In this document: in pieces, positions 55,827-63,764 of the stretch
Numbering within the stretch: position 1 is the stretch's first letter
Layout: each line of letters opens with the position of its first letter
Origin: Acidobacteriota bacterium
GTDB lineage: Bacteria > Acidobacteriota > Terriglobia > Terriglobales > Acidobacteriaceae
Direction of reading: 5' to 3'
Length of the DNA: 64,000 nt
NCBI GenBank assembly: GCA_021780075.1
Contig: JAJXZL010000048.1
Location: forward strand, 62,001-126,000
Program-made: the position numbers and the translations under genes
The notes under the pieces: model-generated
Told to the model about the DNA's origin: nothing
Database searches by the model: none
Seen by the model: only the letters and a program-made list of their open reading frames with translations

Positions 55827-57083
55827 TTAAAGCTTTTCGCGCAGAAAGCTGATTACATGGTCTGCCTGGACCACTCCAGCCATGCGGCCCTGGGCATCGA
55901 CGACGGGCAAGGCGTGCAGGTTGTACTTGTCAAACATCTCTGCCAGCTCATTCTGGTGGAGATCGGCCGGGCAGGAGAGAAAACGCTGCTCCACCAGCAC
56001 GGAAAGCCGGGTTTCCGGTAGCGCCATCACCAGCCGGGCCAGCGGAATCACTCCGCGCAGCACCCTTTTTTCATCGAGCAGGTAGATTTCCGTCACGCTT
56101 TCGGGGTCGCCGTCAAAGCTGCGCAGGGCATGCACGGCATGGACAACCGTAGCATTCATCCCCAGATAGACGAAATCGGTGGTCATGCAGCCGGCAGCGG
56201 ATTTCTCGTCGAACTCCAGCAGTTCAGAAACCTCTTGCCGCTCCTCGGGCTCCATTTCCTCGAGAATGGCGTCGGATTGCTCCTCTGACAGTTCGGCCAG
56301 CAGGTCGGCGGCGGCTCCGGGGTCCATTTCCTCGACGATGTCGGCAATCTTTTCCTCGTCGAGCTTTTCCAGCAGAGCTTTCTGCAGCTTTGGCTCGACT
56401 TCCTCCAGAGCCTCTGCGGCCACCTCTTCATCGAGTGAAGTAAAGACGGCCTCTCGCTCGGCAGGGGCAAGGTCTTCGAGAATTTCGGCGAGGTCAGAGG
56501 GGTGCATCTCTGCCAGCCTCTCGTGCTCAATGCGCAGCTTAACTCGCCGCGCGGGATCGACCTCGATGACATTGACAAACTGCCAGGGAATGCCGCGCGC
56601 CCCAAGTTTGCGCGAAAACGACTCCAGCGAAGGTCTGGGCAACAATCCCTTGAAGACGCGGCGAAAGGCTCCGCGCAGCCCGACTTCGACCTCGGCCACG
56701 CGCAGCAGATGTGCCGCTCCGTGTCCCATCCACTCCAGATCCACGTCATTGACGCGAACCACCTTGCGGCCATGGACATCGATGATCTGCCGGTCTACCA
56801 GGTCCTGCTGTAGATAGAGGTAATTCCCCTGATCCTCAAGCGGGACCAAGGCGCCCGCTGAACGCAATTCCAATGTTCCAGCAGGCGTTTCCATGACCTC
56901 CTGTGAAGGCACGATGAACAGCCCCGCGCGAGTTTTCAGCACCAGGCCGGCAACTTTACCCGCGTCGGGGCCGGTTGCCACGGCAATGTCCTTGAGCCGG
57001 CCGCGCAGGTGCCCCTGCGCATCTGTCACGGGCGTACCGAGCAGAGCGGTCAGGCTTACGCGGGCGGTGGTGCGAGGTTGCAT
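55827..57083 (-). CDS. PRC-barrel/MgtE_N/CBS-domain protein without a channel
   Basis: A 418-residue soluble protein. It has two PRC-barrel-like beta domains in the first about 150 residues (VTDAQGHLRGRLKDIAVATG and VVRVNDVDLEWMG). A MgtE_N superhelix follows at about 200-290, with acidic repeats such as LEEVEPKLQKALLEKLDEEK and MHPSDLAEILEDLAP, and two CBS domains from about 300 onward. MgtE_N plus CBS form the Mg2+ sensor of the MgtE channel, but the membrane channel is absent here. It may sense Mg2+ or a nucleotide and control a separate partner, which is an inference. The start is the ATG giving MQPRTTARV, with weak spacing to GAGGG. Confidence 0.85.
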   Translation of the reverse strand: MQPRTTARVSLTALLGTPVTDAQGHLRGRLKDIAVATGPDAGKVAGLVLKTRAGLFIVPSQEVMETPAGTLELRSAGALVPLEDQGNYLYLQQDLVDRQIIDVHGRKVVRVNDVDLEWMGHGAAHLLRVAEVEVGLRGAFRRVFKGLLPRPSLESFSRKLGARGIPWQFVNVIEVDPARRVKLRIEHERLAEMHPSDLAEILEDLAPAEREAVFTSLDEEVAAEALEEVEPKLQKALLEKLDEEKIADIVEEMDPGAAADLLAELSEEQSDAILEEMEPEERQEVSELLEFDEKSAAGCMTTDFVYLGMNATVVHAVHALRSFDGDPESVTEIYLLDEKRVLRGVIPLARLVMALPETRLSVLVEQRFLSCPADLHQNELAEMFDKYNLHALPVVDAQGRMAGVVQADHVISFLREKL

Positions 57084-57175
57084 GAGGTGAGTGTATTCCC
57101 TCAGCGCCGGTTTGTGTCTGTGCCCGAATCCGGTTGGGTAACTCGAAGCCAAATGAAATCCTCAGCAAGGAATCA

Positions 57176-57724
57176 ATGCAGTTCTTCTTGACACATTCCC
57201 TCGCAGCCATGAAACTGCCAGCAAGGTTCCTCGGGCGGTTCGGTATGACCTTGCTGACCCCGCGGAGGCGGAGGCAAAACCGTTTGGACAAATCCGGAGC
57301 AGGACGGCTGCAATTCTCACTGAATTCGACAATGGAAAGCGTTGGCGAGGTGGAGGCCACGGCAGACAAGCTGGCAGCCGAGGCTGGCCTCGATGAAGAA
57401 GAGCGCTTCCGGCTGACCATGGCAGTGCGTGAAGCTGCCGTGAACGCGGTGCTGCACGGCAACGACTACGACCCCCAAAAATTGGTCACAGCAAGCTTTG
57501 AAAACACCGGGAAATCACTGGTCATTACTATTGCGGATCAAGGGGAAGGGCTTGACCCTCAGTCGATTCCCGACCCGCTGGCTCCTGAGAACCTGATGCG
57601 GGGCACGGGCCGAGGCATCTTTCTTATCCGCTCTTTCATGGATGAGGTACACTTTCGTCAATTGCATCCCGGGACCGAACTGACACTGGTGAAGCACCTT
57701 GCTTCACCAAAAGAAAAAACATAG
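57176..57724 (+). CDS. Anti-sigma/anti-anti-sigma kinase, RsbW-like ATPase
   Basis: A serine-protein kinase-like ATPase of the HATPase_c (GHKL) fold. The N box EAAVNAVLHGND, the G1 box ITIADQGEGLDP and G2 region MRGTGRGIFLIRSFMDEV are all present. Such proteins bind a sigma factor and phosphorylate a STAS antagonist; the STAS gene follows 136 bp downstream, so the two form a partner-switch pair. No sigma factor is nearby. I start at MQFFLTHSLAAM, with AAGGA before it, but later starts at 57245 and 57332 are possible. Conservation begins only at QFSLNSTMES, about 45 residues in. Confidence 0.85.
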   Translation: MQFFLTHSLAAMKLPARFLGRFGMTLLTPRRRRQNRLDKSGAGRLQFSLNSTMESVGEVEATADKLAAEAGLDEEERFRLTMAVREAAVNAVLHGNDYDPQKLVTASFENTGKSLVITIADQGEGLDPQSIPDPLAPENLMRGTGRGIFLIRSFMDEVHFRQLHPGTELTLVKHLASPKEKT

Positions 57725-57824
57725 GGTGCCGGAGCAGGAATCATTCGGGGGGAAGGACGTCGGGGGGCATATGTAACCCGCAGTTATGGCGGGTAAGACT
57801 TCCACACCTTTACCGCGCAAAAAG

Positions 57825-57833
57825 TGCTATAAC
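57825..57833 (+). promoter_or_regulatory. Extended -10 promoter of the STAS gene
   Basis: TGCTATAAC fits an extended -10 (TGnTATAAT with one change) 27 bases before the GTG start and before AAAGGAGG. No close -35 is needed with an extended -10. An ACCCGC/GCGGGT hairpin lies 30 bases upstream and could end the RsbW transcript or act as an operator. Confidence 0.5.
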
Positions 57834-57860
57834 CGTACTACACCAAAAGGAGGAATACCC

Positions 57861-58205
57861 GTGGCTCTTACTATTGCTTCCCGCGAAGTAGACGGCGTGA
57901 CCGTTCTCGATCTCAGCGGGCGAATCACTCTGGGCGAGGGCAGTGTGCAGTTGCGCGAAGCCATTCGTGACCTGATCGGCAAAGGGCAAAAAATGATACT
58001 GCTGAATCTGGGAGACGTGAGCTACATCGATAGCTCGGGTCTTGGCGAACTCGTCAGCGCCTTCACAACATCCAAAAATCAGGGCGCTGCCCTGAAACTG
58101 CTGAACCTTACAAAGAAGGTCAAGGATGTGCTGCAGCTGACCAAGCTCTACACCGTCTTTGACATTTACGACGACGAAGCCACCGCCATCGCGTCCTACA
58201 AGTAG
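57861..58205 (+). CDS. STAS-domain anti-sigma factor antagonist (SpoIIAA/RsbV type)
   Basis: A 114-residue single STAS domain. It is the antagonist that frees a sigma factor by binding its anti-sigma kinase when unphosphorylated. The phosphorylation loop SYIDSSGLGELVSAF gives the acceptor serine (DSSG) after the strand MILLNLGDV. The start is GTG, read as Met, with AAGGAGG seven bases upstream and a promoter with extended -10 close by. It pairs with the preceding RsbW-like gene; its own promoter allows more antagonist than kinase. A strong terminator follows. Confidence 0.92.
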   Translation: MALTIASREVDGVTVLDLSGRITLGEGSVQLREAIRDLIGKGQKMILLNLGDVSYIDSSGLGELVSAFTTSKNQGAALKLLNLTKKVKDVLQLTKLYTVFDIYDDEATAIASYK

Positions 58206-58238
58206 CCTTGTACGGGCTGCCTCCTGCCTGACGTTTAA

Positions 58239-58273
58239 AAAAGGCCATCCTGCTGACCGCGGGATGGCCTTTT
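58239..58273. terminator. Bidirectional terminator between STAS and LemA genes
   Basis: AAAAGGCCATCC and GGATGGCCTTTT form a 12-bp stem with an 11-base loop. The right arm ends in TTTT for the plus strand and the left arm in A-runs, which read as T on the minus strand. Confidence 0.85.
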
Positions 58274-58295
58274 CCGTTGCTGCCGTCAGCGCCGT

Positions 58296-58874
58296 CTAGA
58301 ACTTAACGTTGGGCACGGTCTGGGCTGCGGGGCTGGCTGTGAAGAAGGCGTTGTTTACCTTGTACCCGGCAATGCCGGCCCAGATGTTATTCGGGAACTG
58401 GAGCACGAAGGTGTTGTAGTTCTGCAGCGCATCGTTGTAGCGCTTGCGGGCCACGCTGATGCGGTTTTCCGTGCCGGACAACTCGTCCTGCAGGCGCATG
58501 AACTGGTCACTCGACCGTAACTGCGGGTAGTTCTCGGTCAGCATCAGCAGCCGTCCCAGCGCCGAATCCAGCCGCCCGTTGGCCTCGATTTTTGCCTGCG
58601 GTCCCTGAGCGTTCAGCATGCCGGCGCGCGCATTGGCGATGTCGCCAAACACGGTGCTCTCTTCCTTGGTAAAGCCCTTCACGGTCTCCACCAGGTTGGG
58701 GATCAGGTCGGCACGCCGCTCCAGTTGCACATCCACCTCAGACCACGCAGCCTTGACTCCCTGATCATTGGCCACCATCTGATTTCTGGCACTTACGTAG
58801 CTGGCAAAGACCATCAGCACGACCAAGACCAGTACGCCTACAATTCCTAGGGCAATCCAAAGTCCACGACGCAT
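58296..58874 (-). CDS. lemA: LemA family protein
   Basis: A 192-residue membrane protein. One N-terminal transmembrane helix (IALGIVGVLVLVVLMVFA) is followed by a long cytosolic or periplasmic four-helix bundle with the LemA patterns WSEVDVQLERRADLIPNLVE, ENYPQLRSSDQFMRLQDEL and ENRISVARKRYNDA. The end is GYKVNNAFFTASPAAQTVPN, the conserved closing. Function is not established; it commonly sits beside TPM-domain proteins, as here (TPM gene 62 bp upstream, same strand), suggesting they act together at the envelope. Confidence 0.92.
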   Translation of the reverse strand: MRRGLWIALGIVGVLVLVVLMVFASYVSARNQMVANDQGVKAAWSEVDVQLERRADLIPNLVETVKGFTKEESTVFGDIANARAGMLNAQGPQAKIEANGRLDSALGRLLMLTENYPQLRSSDQFMRLQDELSGTENRISVARKRYNDALQNYNTFVLQFPNNIWAGIAGYKVNNAFFTASPAAQTVPNVKF

Positions 58875-58936
58875 ACGTACCTACTCTCCTTGGGCTCCTG
58901 CCTTGAGCAGCCCCTTGTGAAAAAATCCTGAAAAGC

Positions 58937-59743
58937 CTACCAGTCTCCACCGGCTCCGCCACCACCAAAACCGCCGCCGCCAAAGCCGCCGAATCCTCCG
59001 CCGGAATCGCCGCCGCCGCCACCGAAGCCGCCGCCACCGCCGATAAACGGACCTCCGCCAATCCACGGCCCACCGCCGCCCAGAAACAGGCCCAGGCCGA
59101 GCAGCAGCCGCAGCAGCATGAAGCCGCCAAAGAAGATGAGCAAAACAAACAGAAGGACCACCTTGCCCGGCATCGGTCCACGCTGCACGGGCTGCTGCGC
59201 CAGCGCCGGCTCGTCGCTCAAGGTGACTTTTGCGTCTGTGGCAATCACGTGGGCGATCTGGCCCACGGCCAGAGTTACGGCACTGTCATAGTCCCTGGCG
59301 CGCAGGTATGGAACCATCGCCCGGCCAATGTCGCCGACCTTGCCGTCGGGCAGGATTCCTTCGAGGCCATAGCCGACCTCAATCCTGTACTTGTGATCAT
59401 CGACGGCCAGCAGCACGAGGACTCCGCGGTCTGTGCCCTTGCGCCCCATCTTCCACTTGGTTTCAAGATCGTCGGCAAAGTTGGCGGCATCGTCCCCGCC
59501 AAGGTTATGGACGGTTACGATGGCAAGCTGCGCGTTGGCCTGGGTGTGGTCGAGCTGGCTGCAGATGTTATCCAGCACCGCAACCGTCTGCGGAGACAGG
59601 ACATGGGCATAGTCGCTGACGTAGTCGGTGGGCTTGGGCAGGTCCTGCACCCGCTCGGCCAGCGCGGCCGTGGCACAGAGCCCCAACGCAACGGCAGCGA
59701 TCCAAAGAACAACAGACGAATAAGTGCGGTGAAAGCCTTTCAT
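58937..59743 (-). CDS. TPM-domain protein (YgcG family), exported
   Basis: A 268-residue protein. The signal peptide is WIAAVALGLCATAALAERV, then a TPM domain (about 35-170: DYVSDYAHVLSPQTVAVLDN, GRKGTDRGVLVLLAVDDHK and YRIEVGYGLEGILPDGKVGD). After a hydrophobic segment (about 195-220) the C-terminal tail is nearly all glycine and phenylalanine (GGGFGG repeats), ending GGAGGDW. TPM proteins were linked to photosystem II repair in plants; in bacteria they appear with LemA and their role is unknown. It is transcribed with lemA and is divergent from oligopeptidase B, across a 17-bp palindrome. Confidence 0.9.
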   Translation of the reverse strand: MKGFHRTYSSVVLWIAAVALGLCATAALAERVQDLPKPTDYVSDYAHVLSPQTVAVLDNICSQLDHTQANAQLAIVTVHNLGGDDAANFADDLETKWKMGRKGTDRGVLVLLAVDDHKYRIEVGYGLEGILPDGKVGDIGRAMVPYLRARDYDSAVTLAVGQIAHVIATDAKVTLSDEPALAQQPVQRGPMPGKVVLLFVLLIFFGGFMLLRLLLGLGLFLGGGGPWIGGGPFIGGGGGFGGGGGDSGGGFGGFGGGGFGGGGAGGDW

Positions 59744-59783
59744 CGCTATTCATTGTACGTGGACGCGCGGGCAAAGGTTCCAA

Positions 59784-59827
59784 CGGCGTGGCAGGGGCCG
59801 TGAGCGCGGGCGGCCCCTGCCACGCCG
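59784..59827. promoter_or_regulatory. Perfect 17-bp inverted repeat between divergent TPM and oligopeptidase genes
   Basis: CGGCGTGGCAGGGGCCG and its complement surround a 10-base loop, 26 bases before the oligopeptidase ATG and 40 before the TPM start. It lies between two starts, not two stops, so it is not a normal terminator. It could be an operator, a 5' UTR hairpin, or an inserted palindromic repeat. Confidence 0.45.
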
Positions 59828-59852
59828 CCAAAAGCACTACACTAAAGAAGAA

Positions 59853-61937
59853 ATGACCCAGAATCAGCCCCCCGTTGCCCGCAAGCAGCACACAGAGACG
59901 ACTGTGCACGGCCTTGTCCTCACCGACGATTACGCATGGCTGCGCGACAAGGAAAATCCCGACGTGACGGCATATCTCAAGGCCGAAAACGCCTATGCCG
60001 AGGCCGAGATGGCTCCGCAGGCCGGCCTGCGCGAGGCCCTCTACCGAGAGATGCTCAGCCACATCAAGCAGACCGACGTCACGGTTCCCTACCGCGACGG
60101 CGCCTGGTGGTACTACTCCCGTACCGAGGAGGGCCTGCAGTACCCCATCTACTGCCGCAAGCCAGGGGATGCCGTTGCGCCGGACAGCAGCGCGCCGGAG
60201 CACGTGATTCTGGACGGCAATCAACTGGCCACGGGGCACACATTCTTTGCCATCGGCGACACGGCCATCACCGACGATGGGCGCTGGCTGGCGTATACCA
60301 CTGATACTACAGGCTTTCGCCAGTACACCCTGCACATCAAGGATCTGGAAACAGGCGAGATTTTGCCCGGCGAGGTGGAGCGCGTGGGTTCAGTGGAATG
60401 GGCCGCGGACAATCTCACACTCTTCTACAGCGTTGAGGACGAGGAGCAGAAGCGGCAGTACCAGCTTTGGCGGCACACGCGCGGCACACCACACGCGGGC
60501 GACGTGCTGGTTTACCAGGACGACGACGAGCGATTCAACGTGGCCGCCGGACGCACCCGCGACGGCAAGTTCGTGGTGTTGGAGTCGGCCAGCCACACCA
60601 CCAGCGAATCCCATGTGCTGCGGGCTGACGAACCGCTCGGCGCATTCACCGTCATCTCTCCGCGCGAGGACGAGCACGAGTATTCCGTCGATCACCGCAA
60701 CGGTTTCTGGTATATCCGCACCAACGACCGGGGCAGAAACTTCCGTCTTGTCACTGCTCCGGTGGCCACCCCGGGGCGCGCGTACTGGACCGAGCGCATT
60801 CCCCACCGCGACCATGTGATGCTTGAAGATTTGGACATGTTCGCCGGCTTCCAGGTGGTCTGCGAGCGCGAAGACGGATTGCCACGCCTGCGCCTGTGGC
60901 GCTTCACCGGTGATGGACCCGAGGCGGAACCAGCCGGCGAAATCGCCTTTCCCGAGCCGGCCTATAGCGCACAACCGCACATCAACCGCGTCTTTGAAAC
61001 GGCGGTCTACCGATACGGCTACATGTCCCTCGTGACGCCTGGATCGGTCTTTGAGTACGACCTCGCCACCAAAGCCTCAAAACTGCTCAAGCAGCTTGAG
61101 GTTCCCGGCGGCTTTGACCGCGGCCTTTATTGCAGCGAGCGCATTCACGCCACAGCGCCGGATGGAGTGCGTGTTCCCATCTCGCTCGTCTATCGCAAGG
61201 ACAAGCGCGAACCCGGCCGCAATCCGTTGTATGTGTACGGCTATGGCTCCTATGGATACTCCCTGCCACTGGCCTTCAGCACCAGCCGGCTGAGCCTGCT
61301 CGATCGCGGCGTGGTCATGGCCTATGCCCACATCCGGGGCGGCGGCGATCTGGGCAAGCCCTGGCACGATGCCGGCAAGATGCTGTCCAAGCGCAACACG
61401 TTTACAGATTTCATCGCAGCCGTTGAGCATATGACGGCGTCCGGTTATGGCGATCCGGCCCGCGTGGCCATTGAGGGCGGTTCAGCCGGCGGCCTGCTGA
61501 TGGGCGCGGTCACCAACCTGCGCCCCGAGCTTTTCCGCGCAGTCGTCTCCCATGTGCCGTTTGTGGACGTCATGAACACCATGCTCGACGCCTCGCTGCC
61601 GCTGACCGTTCCCGAGTACGAGGAGTGGGGCAATCCCAACGAAGAAATCTTCTTCCGCTACATGCTGAGTTACTCGCCCTATGACAACCTGAAGGTCGCC
61701 AGTTACCCGTCCATGCTGGTTAAAACGTCACTCTACGACAGCCAGGTGATGTACTGGGAGCCGGCCAAGTATGTCGCCAAGCTGCGCACGCTCAAGACGG
61801 ACAACAATCCGCTGCTGCTGGTGACCAACATGGAAGCGGGGCACGGCGGAGCAAGCGGGCGCTACGACTATCTGAAAGAGATAGCCTTCGACTACGCATT
61901 CCTGCTCCGCGAGTTGGGAGTCTTGCCCGGGGCGTGA
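59853..61937 (+). CDS. ptrB: Oligopeptidase B (S9A prolyl oligopeptidase family)
   Basis: A 694-residue cytosolic serine peptidase that cleaves short peptides, in this branch after basic residues. The N-terminal seven-bladed propeller (about 75-410) limits access. The catalytic triad is Ser544 in GGSAGGLLMG, Asp629 in LYDSQVMYWE and His664 in AGHGGASGRYDY. ILSYRKDKREPG-type residues (here LVYRKDKREPG) and RGGGDLGKPWHDAGK mark the entry to the hydrolase domain. The acidic pair near the active site that gives the preference for Arg/Lys is likely in EYEEWGNPNEE. No signal peptide is visible. Confidence 0.93.
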   Translation: MTQNQPPVARKQHTETTVHGLVLTDDYAWLRDKENPDVTAYLKAENAYAEAEMAPQAGLREALYREMLSHIKQTDVTVPYRDGAWWYYSRTEEGLQYPIYCRKPGDAVAPDSSAPEHVILDGNQLATGHTFFAIGDTAITDDGRWLAYTTDTTGFRQYTLHIKDLETGEILPGEVERVGSVEWAADNLTLFYSVEDEEQKRQYQLWRHTRGTPHAGDVLVYQDDDERFNVAAGRTRDGKFVVLESASHTTSESHVLRADEPLGAFTVISPREDEHEYSVDHRNGFWYIRTNDRGRNFRLVTAPVATPGRAYWTERIPHRDHVMLEDLDMFAGFQVVCEREDGLPRLRLWRFTGDGPEAEPAGEIAFPEPAYSAQPHINRVFETAVYRYGYMSLVTPGSVFEYDLATKASKLLKQLEVPGGFDRGLYCSERIHATAPDGVRVPISLVYRKDKREPGRNPLYVYGYGSYGYSLPLAFSTSRLSLLDRGVVMAYAHIRGGGDLGKPWHDAGKMLSKRNTFTDFIAAVEHMTASGYGDPARVAIEGGSAGGLLMGAVTNLRPELFRAVVSHVPFVDVMNTMLDASLPLTVPEYEEWGNPNEEIFFRYMLSYSPYDNLKVASYPSMLVKTSLYDSQVMYWEPAKYVAKLRTLKTDNNPLLLVTNMEAGHGGASGRYDYLKEIAFDYAFLLRELGVLPGA

Positions 61938-61949
61938 GCTGTCAGTCTG

Positions 61950-63266
61950 TCATTCAGCCGGCAGAAAATACGAATCGATTGCGCGCGCCAAAGAGGTTTG
62001 GTCGATGTACGGCTCTCTGTCTTCGTAGCGGGCGGCCCACGTAATCTGGTTCACCAGGTCGCGTGGGTGGCAGGCACGGAGTTCCTGCTTGAGCCTGTCG
62101 CGAATGGTCACAATCAGATCGGCCAGCAGGTCGGTTTCAACCTCAAGGTCATTGTCTTCTGCAACGCGGCGGAAAATCTCGCAGAACTGCTCATCCGAAA
62201 CCTCGCCCAGCCGAATCTTGGTTTGAATTCTGCGCAGAAAAGCGGGATCGACCAGCTTGGCTGGATCCATGTTGGATGCAAATACGACGAGCATTTCGAA
62301 CGGGATTTCGATCTTTCTTCCGCCTGCCAGGCTCAGGAACTCGATTCTGCGGTCGAGCGGAACAACCCAGCGGTTCAGCAGCTCTTCCGGGTGAATGCGC
62401 TGGCGCCCGAAATCATCAATGATGAGGACTCCGTTGTTCGCCCTCATCTGTGCTGGTCCCACGTAAAACTTGGTAATCGGGTTGAATTGCAGGTCCAGCA
62501 TCTCAACTGTCAATTCACCGCCGACCAGCACAGTGGGGCGGCCGCACCGCACCCAGCGCCGATCGTAGTTCTCAAGATCCTCAACCTCTTTGCGCTTGTG
62601 AATCACGGGATCATAAACGGCTATGATCTGGCCATCAACCTCTACGGCAAGTGGAATCCAGACATCATCCTCGGCAAGCACGCGAGAGAGTGTTTCCGCC
62701 ACGGCCGTCTTGCCGGAGCCGGGAGGGCCATAGAGAAAGACCGCGGAGCCGGAATTCAGCGCCGTTCCAAACTGCGCCAGCGTCTTGTCGGCCAGCACAA
62801 GATGCGAGAAGGCGCGCTCGATATCCGCAGGATGCACCACGACATTCTTGACGCTCTGCTTGCGCACCTGCGCAACATAGCTCTGCAGCGATACGGGCGC
62901 CGCGCCTGCATACTGGCTCTGCATGAGCAATTCCAGTGCGCGCGTTCTGCCTTGTGACGTGATTGCGATGACGGGAATGTTGACGCTCATGCCCGTCACT
63001 TCACACAGCATCTTTCCTCTCAGCCGGCTGAACAGTTCGTTCGCAACTTCGAATCCGAGCTTGATGTGATCGGCCAATTCAAGAACCGTGAACGGACCGG
63101 AAAGATACAGGGTCTTCAACGCGATGTCTTCAAGCACTGACTCGCGCACGCCGACTTCCGTAATTGAACCGGGCGTGACCTCTGGGCCTGCAAGAGGCCT
63201 GTTTTTCAGAAACTGATTTGTGTTAAGGAAAGTCTCCAACGTGCCACCCTCCGGGAATACTTGCAC
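61950..63266 (-). CDS. AAA ATPase with winged-helix-like N-terminus (MoxR-like), unknown role
   Basis: A 438-residue protein. Residues about 35-150 look helical with a winged-helix feel (GPFTVLELADHIKLGFEVAN). A central AAA module holds Walker A GPPGSGKT (180-187), Walker B VLIIDDF (280-286), sensor-1 FASNMDP (about 329-335) and an arginine pair, AFLRRIQTK. Such proteins often act as MoxR-like chaperones for complex assembly or with secretion and pilus systems, but none is nearby. The gene is convergent with oligopeptidase B (12 bp between stops). The start GTG has AGGAG; a TTG nine codons further in, with GGAGGG eight bases before it, is equally good. Function is unknown. Confidence 0.8.
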   Translation of the reverse strand: MQVFPEGGTLETFLNTNQFLKNRPLAGPEVTPGSITEVGVRESVLEDIALKTLYLSGPFTVLELADHIKLGFEVANELFSRLRGKMLCEVTGMSVNIPVIAITSQGRTRALELLMQSQYAGAAPVSLQSYVAQVRKQSVKNVVVHPADIERAFSHLVLADKTLAQFGTALNSGSAVFLYGPPGSGKTAVAETLSRVLAEDDVWIPLAVEVDGQIIAVYDPVIHKRKEVEDLENYDRRWVRCGRPTVLVGGELTVEMLDLQFNPITKFYVGPAQMRANNGVLIIDDFGRQRIHPEELLNRWVVPLDRRIEFLSLAGGRKIEIPFEMLVVFASNMDPAKLVDPAFLRRIQTKIRLGEVSDEQFCEIFRRVAEDNDLEVETDLLADLIVTIRDRLKQELRACHPRDLVNQITWAARYEDREPYIDQTSLARAIDSYFLPAE

Positions 63267-63764
63267 TATACTCCTAACACTTAGCCGGGGTCACCGGTCC
63301 ACCCAGTTAATCAGCCTTTCGTCATCAAGCACAACCCCGCAGAAATGCCGGCAAGAGCAATATCTGACCGGAAATCCCGGCGCGAAGGTCACTTAAGTTC
63401 CCTCACATGCCATGTGAGCCGTGGGATCGGCCATGCCAGATGCGCTCCGACAGCGCCATCCAACGGCGGCCGCCGCAAAGCTGCCGGCCAACTGACCAGC
63501 CCGGCGATGCCTTCTCCGCATTGGCACCGGTGGACAACCTGCCCCCCCGCAGCCGAGCTGGCTCCCCTGGGTACACGACTCCCGGGAAGTGGCGTTAGAC
63601 TGTTGCAGTCCAATGCGCATCCCGCAGTTTGCATTCTCTGCAGCAGGGGCGAACTGAAGGACGCGTGCCTGCCGTGACGTTACCCAGGGGCCGGCTTGAG
63701 TGGACATCAGCGAAGAAGCCTTCGCCGGATTATGGGAGATCGTCGAGAGAGGAAAGACCCATCG
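63267..63764. other. Non-coding gap of about 500 bp between divergent genes
   Basis: No gene or RNA was found. It must hold the promoters of the AAA ATPase gene and of the OPT gene. A small GCGAAG-AAGC-CTTCGC hairpin lies close to the OPT start (about 63708-63723). Possible frames here lack codon bias and homology. Confidence 0.45.
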
